Below, one piece after another: positions 9,400-18,361 of a stretch of 35,698 bases of DNA. Within the stretch, counting starts at the first letter, position 1. Every line of letters starts with the position of its first letter. The position numbers were made by a program, and so were the translations under genes. Under the pieces are notes generated by a model that worked only from the letters and a program-made list of their open reading frames with translations, was not told the origin of the DNA and made no database searches. Where the stretch lies: positions 1 through 35,698 of the forward strand of contig NZ_QUMT01000010.1 in assembly GCF_003387155.1 (NCBI RefSeq), given 5' to 3'. The DNA comes from Roseateles depolymerans. Its GTDB lineage: Bacteria > Pseudomonadota > Gammaproteobacteria > Burkholderiales > Burkholderiaceae_C.

Positions 9400-9921
9400 A
9401 TGGCCAAGAAGTCCCCCGCCGCCCCCATCCATGCCAAGGGTCAGCCCTCCATCAACATCGGCATCAGCGACAAGGATCGCGCTGCCATCGCCCAAGGCCT
9501 GTCCAAGCTGCTGGCGGACACCTACACGCTGTACCTGACCACCCACAACTTCCACTGGAACGTGACCGGTCCGATGTTCAATTCGCTGCATGCGATGTTC
9601 ATGGCCCAGTACACCGAGCTGTGGAACGCGGTGGACCCGATCGCCGAGCGCATCCGCTCGCTGGGCCATGCCGCGCCGGGCTCCTACGCCCAGTTCGCCG
9701 CACTGAGCTCCCTGCCGGACGCGCCCGCCACGCCGCCCAAGGCGCTGGAGATGGTGCGCATCCTGGTAGAAGGTCATGAGGGCGCCGCACGCACCGCCCG
9801 CTCGCTGTTCCCGCTGGTGGACAAGGCCAGCGACGAGCCCAGCGCCGACCTGCTGACCCAGCGCCTGACGGTGCACGAGCAGACCGCCTGGATGCTGCGC
9901 AGCCTGCTGGAAGACCGCTGA
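9400..9921 (+). CDS. dps: Dps-family DNA-protection/ferritin-like protein
   Basis: Dodecameric mini-ferritin that oxidises Fe(II) with peroxide and can coat DNA in starvation and oxidative stress (173 aa). The basic N-tail ([14 protein letters not shown]) could contact DNA. The four-helix body begins near residue 25. Ferroxidase ligands align with E. coli Dps at His52 (HNFHWN), His64 (SLHAM), Asp79 and Glu83 (VDPIAER), but the position of E. coli Asp67 is Met68. AGAGGAG (9386-9392) lies 7 nt before the chosen ATG. Third gene of the oxyR-katA-dps block. Its stop directly abuts the stop of the convergent phosphotransacetylase gene (9921/9922). Confidence 0.92.
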   Translation: MAKKSPAAPIHAKGQPSINIGISDKDRAAIAQGLSKLLADTYTLYLTTHNFHWNVTGPMFNSLHAMFMAQYTELWNAVDPIAERIRSLGHAAPGSYAQFAALSSLPDAPATPPKALEMVRILVEGHEGAARTARSLFPLVDKASDEPSADLLTQRLTVHEQTAWMLRSLLEDR

Positions 9922-10863
9922 TCAGCCCACGGCCTTGATGCGGCCGTCCCGCCCGGCGGCCACCAGCATCGAGGCCAGTGCGCAGGACGCCAGCCGGGCG
10001 GCCTGGGAGTCGGCCCGGCTGGTGAGGATGATGGGCACCTTCGCGCCCAGCACCACGCCGGCCGCATAGGCATGGGCCAGGAAGCTCAGGCTCTTGGCCA
10101 GCATGTTGCCGGCGTCCAGGTCCGGCACGATCAGCACATTCGCTTGCCCCGCCACCGGCGAGACGATGCCCTTGATGCGGGCGGCCTCCGGATCGATGGC
10201 GTTGTCCATGGCCAGCGGCCCGTCCAGCACCGCGCCGGTGATCTGCCCGCGGTCGGCCATCTTGCACAGCGCCGCCGCCTCCAGCGTGGACGGCACCTTG
10301 GGGTTGACCGTCTCCATCGACGACAGCAGCGCCACCCGCACCTCGGGCAGGCGCAGCGCATGCGCCAGGTCGATGGCGTTCTGGACGATGTCCACCTTCT
10401 CTTCCAGCGTCGGCGCGATGTTGATCGCCGCATCCGAGATGATCAGCGGATGGGGATGACCCGGCACGTCCATGACGAAGCAGTGGCTGATGCGGCGCGA
10501 GGTCCGCAGACCGCCGTCGCGGCGCACCACGGCGCCCATCAACTCATCGGTGTGCAGGCTGCCCTTCATCAGCGCATCGACCTGACCCCGCAGCGCCAGT
10601 TGCACCGCCAGATCGGCCGCCGCATGGCTGTGCGGCACGTCGTGCTGCTCATAGGGGGACAGGTCCACCCCGGCCCGCGCGGCCGCCTCCGCCATCTTCG
10701 CCAACGGGCCCACCAGCACCGGCTGGATCAGCCCCTGCTGGGCCGCATCGACCGCGGCGTGCACCGCCACGTCGCTGCAGGGATGCACCACCGCCACCCG
10801 GAGCGGCGGAAATTGACGAACCGCATCAATCAGGCGGTCGTAGTGAGGATGAGCGGACGGCAT
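9922..10863 (-). CDS. phosphate acetyl/butyryltransferase-type protein
   Basis: Predicted to move an acyl group between CoA and phosphate (acetyl-CoA + Pi to acetyl phosphate + CoA). The 313-aa protein is the catalytic PTA_PTB domain alone, as in short Pta/Ptb enzymes, without the long N-terminal regulatory part of E. coli Pta. Recognisable segments are DALMKGSLHTDELMGAVV, HCFVMDVPGHPHPLIISDAA, ETVNPKVPSTLEAAALC and the C-terminal VLIVPDLDAGNMLAKSL. Divergent from acetate kinase at 11014, its functional partner, so the pair should form the acetyl-CoA/acetate branch. Acyl chain preference cannot be read from sequence. Confidence 0.88.
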   Translation of the reverse strand: MPSAHPHYDRLIDAVRQFPPLRVAVVHPCSDVAVHAAVDAAQQGLIQPVLVGPLAKMAEAAARAGVDLSPYEQHDVPHSHAAADLAVQLALRGQVDALMKGSLHTDELMGAVVRRDGGLRTSRRISHCFVMDVPGHPHPLIISDAAINIAPTLEEKVDIVQNAIDLAHALRLPEVRVALLSSMETVNPKVPSTLEAAALCKMADRGQITGAVLDGPLAMDNAIDPEAARIKGIVSPVAGQANVLIVPDLDAGNMLAKSLSFLAHAYAAGVVLGAKVPIILTSRADSQAARLASCALASMLVAAGRDGRIKAVG

Positions 10864-10899
10864 GGATCGACTCCCGGGCTGGTCCCAGGCATCCTACAG

Positions 10900-10917
10900 G
10901 CCGGGCCCCTGCCCGGC
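10900..10917. other. hairpin in pta-ackA divergent region
   Basis: GCCGGGC (10900-10906) and GCCCGGC (10911-10917) form a perfect 7-bp GC stem with a 4-nt loop, in the gap between the divergent transferase (10863) and kinase starts. It could be a leader structure of either transcript or an operator. Confidence 0.35.
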
Positions 10918-10968
10918 AGCGTGGTTTGGTCATGAACCGGCGCGCAGGCATGGATGCAAGCAGGTGAG

Positions 10969-11016
10969 GGGGCAGATGTGGGAAGAGATGTGGGAGCAAA
11001 GATGGGAGCAGGCATG
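10969..11016. repeat. four tandem 12-bp units at the ackA start
   Basis: Four imperfect 12-bp units (10969-10980, 10981-10992, 10993-11004, 11005-11016) follow a GGRRnRRnnRTG-like pattern. Three of the four begin with a GGA purine block, and each ends in or near ATG/GTG. In the acetate-kinase frame they encode GADV-GRDV-GAKM-GAGM, a four-residue repeat. Each unit therefore offers a ribosome-binding-like stretch and a nearby start triplet, which makes the true kinase start ambiguous. Confidence 0.6.
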
Positions 11017-12252
11017 GATCCCCGGCTGGAAGGTGAATTCATTGCGGTGGTGAATGCGGGCTCGTCCAGCGTCAAGCTGTCGATGTTCTCGCTGCACGCC
11101 CGCGAACAGGTGGGCTCGGCGCCCCCGCTGCGACTGGAGCTGCATGCCCAGGTGGAAGGCCTGGGCACGCAACCGCATTTCGAAGCCCGCCATGCCGACG
11201 GCAGCCCGGCCGGCCAGCGGGACTGGCCGGTGCACCACCTGCCGCATGATCAGGCGATCGATCACCTGGTCGCGTTCGTGCAGGAGGAGTTTCCGAGGAT
11301 CGAGATGCTGGGCATCGGTCACCGGGTCGTGCACGGCGGCACCGACTTCGACCAGCCTGTGGTGGTCACCCCGCAGGTGTTGTCGCAGCTGGAAGCGCTG
11401 GTGCCGCTGGCGCCTCTGCATCAGCCCCACAACCTGTCCCCCATCCGCCGCGCATTGAGCGGCCTGCCGGGCCTGGCCCAGGTGGCCTGCTTTGACACCG
11501 CCTTTCATCGCACGCAGCCGCAGGTGGCCCAGCCCTATGCCTTGCCCTATGCGCTGTATGAGAGCGGGGTGCGTCGGTATGGCTTTCATGGGCTGAGCTA
11601 TGAGTACATCGCGTCTCGCCTGCCGGAGGTCTCCCCCCGGCTGGCCCAGGGACGCGTCGTGGCCTTGCACCTGGGCAACGGGGTCAGCGCCTGCGCCCTG
11701 GAGCGGGGACGCAGCATCGGCAGCAGCATGGGCTTCACCGCCGTTGAAGGGCTGCCGATGGGCACCCGCAGCGGATCGGTCGATCCGGGCGTGCTGCTGT
11801 ACCTCATGGACCAGAAGGGGCTGGATGCGCGCGCATTGGAACGCCTGCTCTACCAGCAGTCCGGGCTGCTGGGGCTCTCGGGCGTGTCCAGCGACATGCG
11901 GACCCTGCTGGCCAGCGACGTCCCACGCGCCCGGCTGGCGGTGGATGTGTTTGTCCACCGGATCGTGCGGGAGATCGGCGCCCTGGCCGCGGAACTGGGC
12001 GGACTGGACGGGATCGTGTTCACCGCCGGGATCGGCGAGCATGCGCAGGTCATCCGCCAACGGGTGATGGCGGGCTGCGCCTGGCTGGGACTGGTGCCGC
12101 AGGCGCCGGGTCATGACCAGCGCCCCACCCCGCCGCACGCCGCGACGCGGCTGAGCGCCGACAGCAGCCGCTGCGAAGCCTGGGTGATCCCGACCGATGA
12201 GGAGCTGATGGTGGCCCGGCACACCTACCGGGTGCTGGCCGGGGGGGCCTGA
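11014..12252 (+). CDS. ackA: acetate kinase
   Basis: Interconverts acetyl phosphate + ADP and acetate + ATP. Family blocks are VVNAGSSSVKLSMF (phosphate-1/N-terminus), GHRVVHGG, CFDTAFHRT, YGFHGLSYEYIA, ALHLGNGVSACALE, GTRSGSVDPG and FTAGIGEHAQVIR. With the start at 11014 (MDPRLEGEFIAVV) the product is 412 aa, near the usual 400. In-frame starts at 11002 (416 aa) and 10954 (432 aa) would include part or all of a repeated GAxM peptide. GGAG lies 5 nt before 11014. Works with the divergent phosphotransacetylase. GC is in line with its neighbours. Confidence 0.93.
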   Translation: MDPRLEGEFIAVVNAGSSSVKLSMFSLHAREQVGSAPPLRLELHAQVEGLGTQPHFEARHADGSPAGQRDWPVHHLPHDQAIDHLVAFVQEEFPRIEMLGIGHRVVHGGTDFDQPVVVTPQVLSQLEALVPLAPLHQPHNLSPIRRALSGLPGLAQVACFDTAFHRTQPQVAQPYALPYALYESGVRRYGFHGLSYEYIASRLPEVSPRLAQGRVVALHLGNGVSACALERGRSIGSSMGFTAVEGLPMGTRSGSVDPGVLLYLMDQKGLDARALERLLYQQSGLLGLSGVSSDMRTLLASDVPRARLAVDVFVHRIVREIGALAAELGGLDGIVFTAGIGEHAQVIRQRVMAGCAWLGLVPQAPGHDQRPTPPHAATRLSADSSRCEAWVIPTDEELMVARHTYRVLAGGA

Positions 12253-12270
12253 GTCTCCTGAAGGTTTTGC

Positions 12271-12299
12271 TTGGGCCCGCGCCCCGGCAGCGCTACAGT
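12271..12299 (+). promoter_or_regulatory. possible sigma-70 promoter for the DJ-1-like gene
   Basis: TTGGGC (12271-12276), a 17-bp spacer and TACAGT (12294-12299) lie 26 bp before the ATG at 12326. This is a modest consensus match in the right place, in the gap after ackA. Confidence 0.35.
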
Positions 12300-12325
12300 C
12301 GGCGGCATTGCCCGCGCATCACGCC

Positions 12326-12949
12326 ATGCATATCGCCATTCTTTCCTTCGACGGATTCAATGAGCTCGACTGCTTTGTGCCGCTGAGCCTGTTGAATCGC
12401 CTCAAGCCGATGGGCTGGTCCGCCGAGCTGTGCGGCCCGGGCAGCATGGTGACGTCGATGAACGGGGTGAATGTGCAGCTCCAGCGTCCGCTGGAGTGGG
12501 CCAACGAGGCGGACGCCGTATGGTTCGGTGCGGGTCTGTACACCCGGGCCATCGCGGAAAACGCCGCCCTGCTGGACCGGCTGCAACTGGACCCCACCCG
12601 CCAGCGCTTTGCGGCCCACGGTGCTGGTGCCCTGTTGCCCGCCCGCCTGGGCCTGCTGGGCGAGGTGCCCGCCTGTACCGACGGCAGCGCCCGCCCCTGG
12701 CTGGTGGAGGCCGGCATCCGGGTGCTGAGCGAGCCGTTCTACGCCCGCGGACCGGTCGCCACCGCGGGGGGAGGCCTGGCGTCGCTGTATCTCTCCGCCT
12801 GGCTCATCTGGGAGAAAGCCGGTGAGCAGGCGGCCCGTGAGGTGCTCGGCCATGCCGCCCCCGTCGGCCAGAAAACCGAGTATGTGGACGGCCTGATGGC
12901 GGTGGTGAAGCCTTTCATGGCGGTGTCCACGCCCCCCGGTCCGCCTTGA
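12326..12949 (+). CDS. DJ-1/PfpI-like (class I GATase-like) protein lacking the Cys nucleophile
   Basis: The 207-aa protein begins MHIAILSFDGFNELDCFVPL, the typical opening of DJ-1/PfpI domains (beta1, then the F-E-D/L-D loop with the conserved acidic residue). Family proteins include proteases, chaperones, isonitrile hydratases and sensor domains of AraC-type regulators. The nucleophile elbow, normally like CTGALLLA, reads HGAGALLPA here: Gly99 takes the place of the Cys. Catalysis of the usual type is therefore unlikely; a binding or sensing role is possible. The C-terminal helix region (AGGGLASLYLSAWLI) is intact. A TTG at 12308 could extend it by six residues, but the ATG matches the domain start. 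Confidence 0.75.
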   Translation: MHIAILSFDGFNELDCFVPLSLLNRLKPMGWSAELCGPGSMVTSMNGVNVQLQRPLEWANEADAVWFGAGLYTRAIAENAALLDRLQLDPTRQRFAAHGAGALLPARLGLLGEVPACTDGSARPWLVEAGIRVLSEPFYARGPVATAGGGLASLYLSAWLIWEKAGEQAAREVLGHAAPVGQKTEYVDGLMAVVKPFMAVSTPPGPP

Positions 12950-13061
12950 TCGGCGGGCATCGCCCATAATTGCGGGTTCGCCACTTCGGCAGCCCCATCG
13001 GACCCTTTGCGCCCCGTTGCCCATTTGGCCCCGCTTGTGGTCCTTTTGTGGCCTGTGGGGC

Positions 13062-13083
13062 CTCTTACGGGGCTCTTACGGGG
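13062..13083. repeat. tandem 11-bp direct repeat in prfC leader
   Basis: CTCTTACGGGG occurs twice in direct contact (13062-13072 and 13073-13083), 70 bp before the prfC ATG. The surrounding 12950-13152 is a G/C-rich leader with several GGCCC/GGGGC runs. A CATAAT at 12965-12970 may be the -10 element, which would give a 5' leader of about 175 nt. Confidence 0.4.
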
Positions 13084-13152
13084 CCCTTCACAGCTTTTGC
13101 GCGCCTGACCGGGGCTGTCCCCGGGCCCGGGTGCGAGACCACTTTTCGCGCC

Positions 13153-14793
<1,641 letters not shown>

Positions 14794-14836
14794 GGGGACG
14801 GATAGCGCCGCACCGGTCAGGTCGCGGCGCGACCGA

Positions 14837-15406
14837 TCAATACCGCAGCTCCCACCCCACGTTCCACACATTGACGTTGATGCCGGTGTAGCGCTCGTAC
14901 CCGGCGGTCAGCGCCATATGGCTGCCCAGCTGCAGGGCCGCCCCGGCGCCCAGCGACGCATTGGTGCGGCTTCTGTCTTCACCGTTGTCGCGCTTGAGGG
15001 TGGTCCTTCCGACCCCCAGGCGTCCGGTCAGGTTGAAGAGGCTGTTGACCGGTAGCGACCCGGTCAGCGCCACGCCCGCATGACGCTCGGGATAGGGCTC
15101 GGTGCGGTTCGATGCAAAGGGGCTGATGTCAAAGTCCAGGCCCCGCAGGAACAGCTCAGCGCCCAGCTCGGGCGTGAAGCGATAGCCCAGCCCCCACCCC
15201 ACCGACAGACTGGTGCCGCTGTCGTAGTTGGCACTGTGGCCTTTGGCTCCGCCGATCAGCATCTGCCCGTACAGCCCCGGCGTCAGCGCCGAGTCCGGTG
15301 TGTCGGCATGGGCCGCGCCAGCGGCGGTCAGGCCTGCAGTGAGTCCTGCCGTCAATCCCGCCGCCATCATCCGTGCGGCCAGACCATTTTTCTTGCTTGG
15401 TTTCAT
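14837..15406 (-). CDS. small outer-membrane beta-barrel protein
   Basis: A 189-aa exported protein. The start at 15406 gives a Lys-rich n-region (MKPSKKNG), a hydrophobic core with a repeated AGLT unit and an AHA-type cleavage site near residue 34. The mature part alternates short Gly/aromatic strands (GLYGQMLIGGAKG, SVGWGLGYRFTPELGAELFL, LTGRLGVGRTTLKR, ALTAGYERYTG) and ends WNVGWELRY, with a C-terminal aromatic residue typical of outer-membrane barrels. It resembles OmpA/OmpW-like eight-strand porin-like proteins; no specific function is claimed. The ATG is preceded by a purine block on the minus strand. Downstream of the MBL-fold gene in the same direction, about 94 bp apart. Confidence 0.75.
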   Translation of the reverse strand: MKPSKKNGLAARMMAAGLTAGLTAGLTAAGAAHADTPDSALTPGLYGQMLIGGAKGHSANYDSGTSLSVGWGLGYRFTPELGAELFLRGLDFDISPFASNRTEPYPERHAGVALTGSLPVNSLFNLTGRLGVGRTTLKRDNGEDRSRTNASLGAGAALQLGSHMALTAGYERYTGINVNVWNVGWELRY

Positions 15407-15499
15407 TTTGCTCCCTAGGTGGAAGGGACTCGCAGAGTCCCCACGGCGCCCCCTCCACGGAGGCGCCCGGAGCATAACGAAACCTTCAACGGCCTGGGG

Positions 15500-16456
15500 T
15501 CAGGGTTTGATGCTGTAGTTCACCGGCACCCAGACATAGCCCTTGCCTTCCGAGCGCAGATGGCCGATGCCCGGGAAGGACACATGGGCCACGGCCACGT
15601 AGTAGCCCTTTTTCGCGGCGTCGGCGAAGGCCTTCTCACGCTGGGGAACGGCCTTCTTCGAATCGCTGTCGAAGTTGATGGCCACCGACGGCGTGGGGAA
15701 CTGCACTGCCGCCACGTGCATGATGTCCCCCCAGAACGCGATCTGCTGGCCCTTGCTCTCCACCATGTAGACCGTGTGGCCCGGGGTGTGGCCCGGCGCA
15801 GGCACGGCGCGGAAGCCGGGCATCAGGTCGGTGGCGCCGTCGAACGTCTTCACGCGACCGGCATCCTGATAGGGCTTGAGTGCGGCAATCACGCCGGGGA
15901 AGAAGCCGCGGTGGCCCTCCGGTTCCTTGGCCGCATTGGCCTCGTTGAGCCAATGCTCCGCATCATGCTGGTCCATGCGCACGACGGCATTCGGGAAGAC
16001 CGGCTTGCCGTCCTGGGTCAGGCCGCCGGCATGGTCCGGATGCAGGTGGGTGATGTAGATCTCGTCCACCTGCTCGGGCTGGTAGCCCGCTGCCTTCAGG
16101 TTGGCCAGCAGCCGGCCGGCGGTCGGCCCGAAGAGGCCCGCGGCGCCGGTGTCGATCAGCACCAGCTTGGTGCCGGTGTTGACCAGGTAGCCATTCACCG
16201 AGGTTTCCACCGGCGGCTTGAGGTAGCTCTTCTCCAGCGCCTTCACCACGGTGCCGGGCTTGGCCTTGTCCATCAGCTGGTCGACGGGCAGGTCCAGCGT
16301 GCCGTCGTTCAGGGCGGTGATCTCGAAGTCACCCAGCATCATGCGGTAGTAGCCCGGGGCCTGGGTCTTGATCTGCGGCGCGGCCGCCTGCACGCCGGCC
16401 GCCGCCAGGGCAAGGGCCAGACCGAGGGTGGCAAAACGAGGGGTCAGACGAATCAT
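15500..16456 (-). CDS. periplasmic MBL-fold metallohydrolase
   Basis: A 318-aa metallo-beta-lactamase-fold hydrolase with a signal peptide (about residues 1-25, ending VQAAA). Metal ligands are visible: HLHPDH (His137, His139, Asp141, His142), His223/His227 in PGHTPGH, Asp244 in FWGDIMH, and His291 in AHVSFPGIGH. The layout matches exported lactonase-like members (COG0491), some of which hydrolyse N-acyl homoserine lactones or other lactones. Substrate is not readable from sequence. Divergent from the ABC transporter operon, with a 353-bp gap. Confidence 0.85.
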   Translation of the reverse strand: MIRLTPRFATLGLALALAAAGVQAAAPQIKTQAPGYYRMMLGDFEITALNDGTLDLPVDQLMDKAKPGTVVKALEKSYLKPPVETSVNGYLVNTGTKLVLIDTGAAGLFGPTAGRLLANLKAAGYQPEQVDEIYITHLHPDHAGGLTQDGKPVFPNAVVRMDQHDAEHWLNEANAAKEPEGHRGFFPGVIAALKPYQDAGRVKTFDGATDLMPGFRAVPAPGHTPGHTVYMVESKGQQIAFWGDIMHVAAVQFPTPSVAINFDSDSKKAVPQREKAFADAAKKGYYVAVAHVSFPGIGHLRSEGKGYVWVPVNYSIKP

Positions 16457-16637
16457 TTAAACGCTCCTTGTGAGAGGGGTTGTGCGTGCGGGACTCAACG
16501 GGGTCGCAGCATATCGACAGCATCAAGGCTGTGCCTTCGACCCAGGAGAAGACCTTCTCCTTTGGGGGAGAGCCACTGAGTGGGTTGCCCCACCGATAGT
16601 GATGCGTCGCCCCCGCGCGAACACGGGTCCGCAGGCA

Positions 16638-16682
16638 CGCCTGTCAGCCTGCTGAAAGCCAGCGGAGGCGAACTGACAGGCG
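16638..16682. promoter_or_regulatory. 10-bp inverted repeat upstream of livG
   Basis: CGCCTGTCAG (16638-16647) and CTGACAGGCG (16673-16682) are perfect inverted arms. An inner GCTG/CAGC pair could extend the hairpin. It lies in the 353-bp gene-free gap between the divergent MBL-fold gene (16456) and livG (16810). The same gap has a smaller dyad, CGTAAA (16732-16737) and TTTACG (16742-16747), and a TTGCGC (16719-16724) that could be a -35. Any of these may control the transporter. No coding frame is convincing in the gap. Confidence 0.4.
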
Positions 16683-16809
16683 CAGGTGCAAGCCGCTTTC
16701 CCATCCGAGGGTTAGCCCTTGCGCAATGCTACGTAAAGGGTTTTACGCTCGCCGCTGCGGCGGGCCGCACCCTAAATTCCACACTCCACTACAGAGGCAC
16801 CGGACACCG

Positions 16810-17601
16810 ATGCCCACCCTTGCGCCGATGAGCACACTCATCCTGGAGACACGCAAACTGACCAAGGAGTTCAAGGGCTTCACCGCCGTGGACGCCGTGG
16901 ACCTGCAAGTGCAGCGCGGGCACATCCACGCCCTGATCGGCCCCAACGGCGCCGGCAAGACCACCTGCTTCAACCTGCTCACCAAGTTCCTCATTCCCAC
17001 GCGCGGCAGCATCCTCTTCAACGGCATCGACATCACCGGCGAGAAGCCGGCCCAGATCGCCCGCCGCGGGGTCATCCGGTCGTTCCAGATCTCGGCGGTG
17101 TTCCCCCACCTCACCGTGCTGGAGAACGTGCGCATCGGACTGCAGCGCTTCACCGGCACCAGCTATCACTTCTGGCGCGGCCTGACCGGCTTGAAGACCC
17201 TGGACGACCGCGCCCTGGCGCTGCTAGAACTGGTGGATCTGCGGGACGCCGCCGGGCTGCGCGCCGCCGATCTGCCCTATGGCCGCAAGCGGGCGCTGGA
17301 GATTGCCACCACCATGGCCATGGAGCCCGAGCTGATGTTGCTGGACGAACCCACCCAGGGCATGGGCCACGAGGACGTGGACCGGGTGACGGCGCTGATC
17401 AAGCGGGTGGCGCAAGGCCGCACCGTGCTGATGGTGGAGCACAACATGAAGGTGATCAGCTCCATCGCCGACCGCATCACCGTACTGGCGCGCGGCGCGG
17501 TGCTGGCCGAAGGCGACTACGCCACCGTCTCCCGCCATCCGGCGGTGCTGGAGGCCTACATGGGCTCGGACAGCACCGAACTGCAGGGAGCGCACGGATG
17601 A
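16810..17601 (+). CDS. livG: branched-chain amino acid-type ABC transporter ATPase (LivG-like)
   Basis: One of two cytoplasmic ATPases of a HAAT-family importer. Walker A GPNGAGKT (residues 44-51 with this start), the LivG-type signature LPYGRKRALEIA in place of the textbook LSGGQ, Walker B LMLLDEPTQGM, and the switch His in MVEHNMKV are all present. The ATG at 16810 has GAGG 12 nt upstream (263 aa). An in-frame ATG at 16828 (257 aa) matches the usual LivG start equally well but lacks a ribosome-binding site. Its stop overlaps the livF start (ATGA), so the two are translationally coupled. Confidence 0.9.
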   Translation: MPTLAPMSTLILETRKLTKEFKGFTAVDAVDLQVQRGHIHALIGPNGAGKTTCFNLLTKFLIPTRGSILFNGIDITGEKPAQIARRGVIRSFQISAVFPHLTVLENVRIGLQRFTGTSYHFWRGLTGLKTLDDRALALLELVDLRDAAGLRAADLPYGRKRALEIATTMAMEPELMLLDEPTQGMGHEDVDRVTALIKRVAQGRTVLMVEHNMKVISSIADRITVLARGAVLAEGDYATVSRHPAVLEAYMGSDSTELQGAHG

Positions 17602-18311
17602 GCGCGCCCGCCCTGGAGATCAAGGGCCTGCAGGCCTGGTATGGCGAGAGCCACATCCTGCACGGCGTGGACCTGGCGGTGCCGCAGGGCCAGGTGTTGA
17701 CGCTGCTGGGCCGCAACGGCGCCGGCCGCACCACCACCTTGCGGGCCATCATGGGCCTGACCGACCGCCGCAGCGGCTCGATCAAGGTGCATGGGCAGGA
17801 GTGCGTGCACCTGTCCACCCACCGCGTGGCCCGGCTGGGCCTGGGCTACTGCCCGGAGGAGCGCGGCATCTTTGCCTCGCTCACCACCGAAGAAAACCTG
17901 CGCCTGCCGCCGCTGCTCAAAGGCGGTCGCGGCAAGCGCATGACGGAGGACGAGATCTACGCCATGTTCCCCAACCTGGCGGAGCGACGGCACAGTCCCG
18001 GCACCCGGCTCTCCGGCGGGGAGCAGCAGATGCTGGCGGTGGCCCGCATCCTGCGCACCGGCGCCGACATCCTGCTGCTGGACGAAATCTCGGAGGGTCT
18101 GGCGCCGGTCATCGTCCAGGCCCTGGCCCGCATGATCCGCGCGCTCAAGGCGCAGGGCTTCACCATCGTGATGGTGGAGCAGAACTTCCGGTTCGCCGCG
18201 CCGCTGGCGGACCATTTTGTGGTGATGGAGCACGGGCAGGTCGTCGAGTCCTTTCCCGCGGCCGAGCTGGACGCCAAGCGCGCCCTGCTCGACCAGCTGC
18301 TGAGTGTGTGA
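17598..18311 (+). CDS. livF: branched-chain amino acid-type ABC transporter ATPase (LivF-like), Arg in Walker A
   Basis: The second ATPase of the importer (237 aa). The signature LSGGEQQMLAVARIL and Walker B ILLLDEISEGLAP are intact, as is the EQNFRFA switch region. The Walker A reads GRNGAGRTTT, with Arg44 where the phosphate-binding Lys is expected. I recall this variant in related Burkholderiales LivF proteins, so it may be a lineage feature and not a defect, but this is from memory. If the site is weak, LivG would supply most ATP hydrolysis. Overlaps the livG stop by 4 nt. Confidence 0.9.
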   Translation: MSAPALEIKGLQAWYGESHILHGVDLAVPQGQVLTLLGRNGAGRTTTLRAIMGLTDRRSGSIKVHGQECVHLSTHRVARLGLGYCPEERGIFASLTTEENLRLPPLLKGGRGKRMTEDEIYAMFPNLAERRHSPGTRLSGGEQQMLAVARILRTGADILLLDEISEGLAPVIVQALARMIRALKAQGFTIVMVEQNFRFAAPLADHFVVMEHGQVVESFPAAELDAKRALLDQLLSV

Positions 18312-18361
18312 TTTCCCCCCAACAGGCCACCTCCCATAAGGCCGCGAACCAGGAGACAAGC

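Noticed and set aside
16709-16722. GG-N10-GC pattern like a sigma-54 promoter before livG
   Set aside because: The -24 element is poor (AGGG in place of TGGC) and no activator site was identified. Such matches are common in GC-rich DNA.
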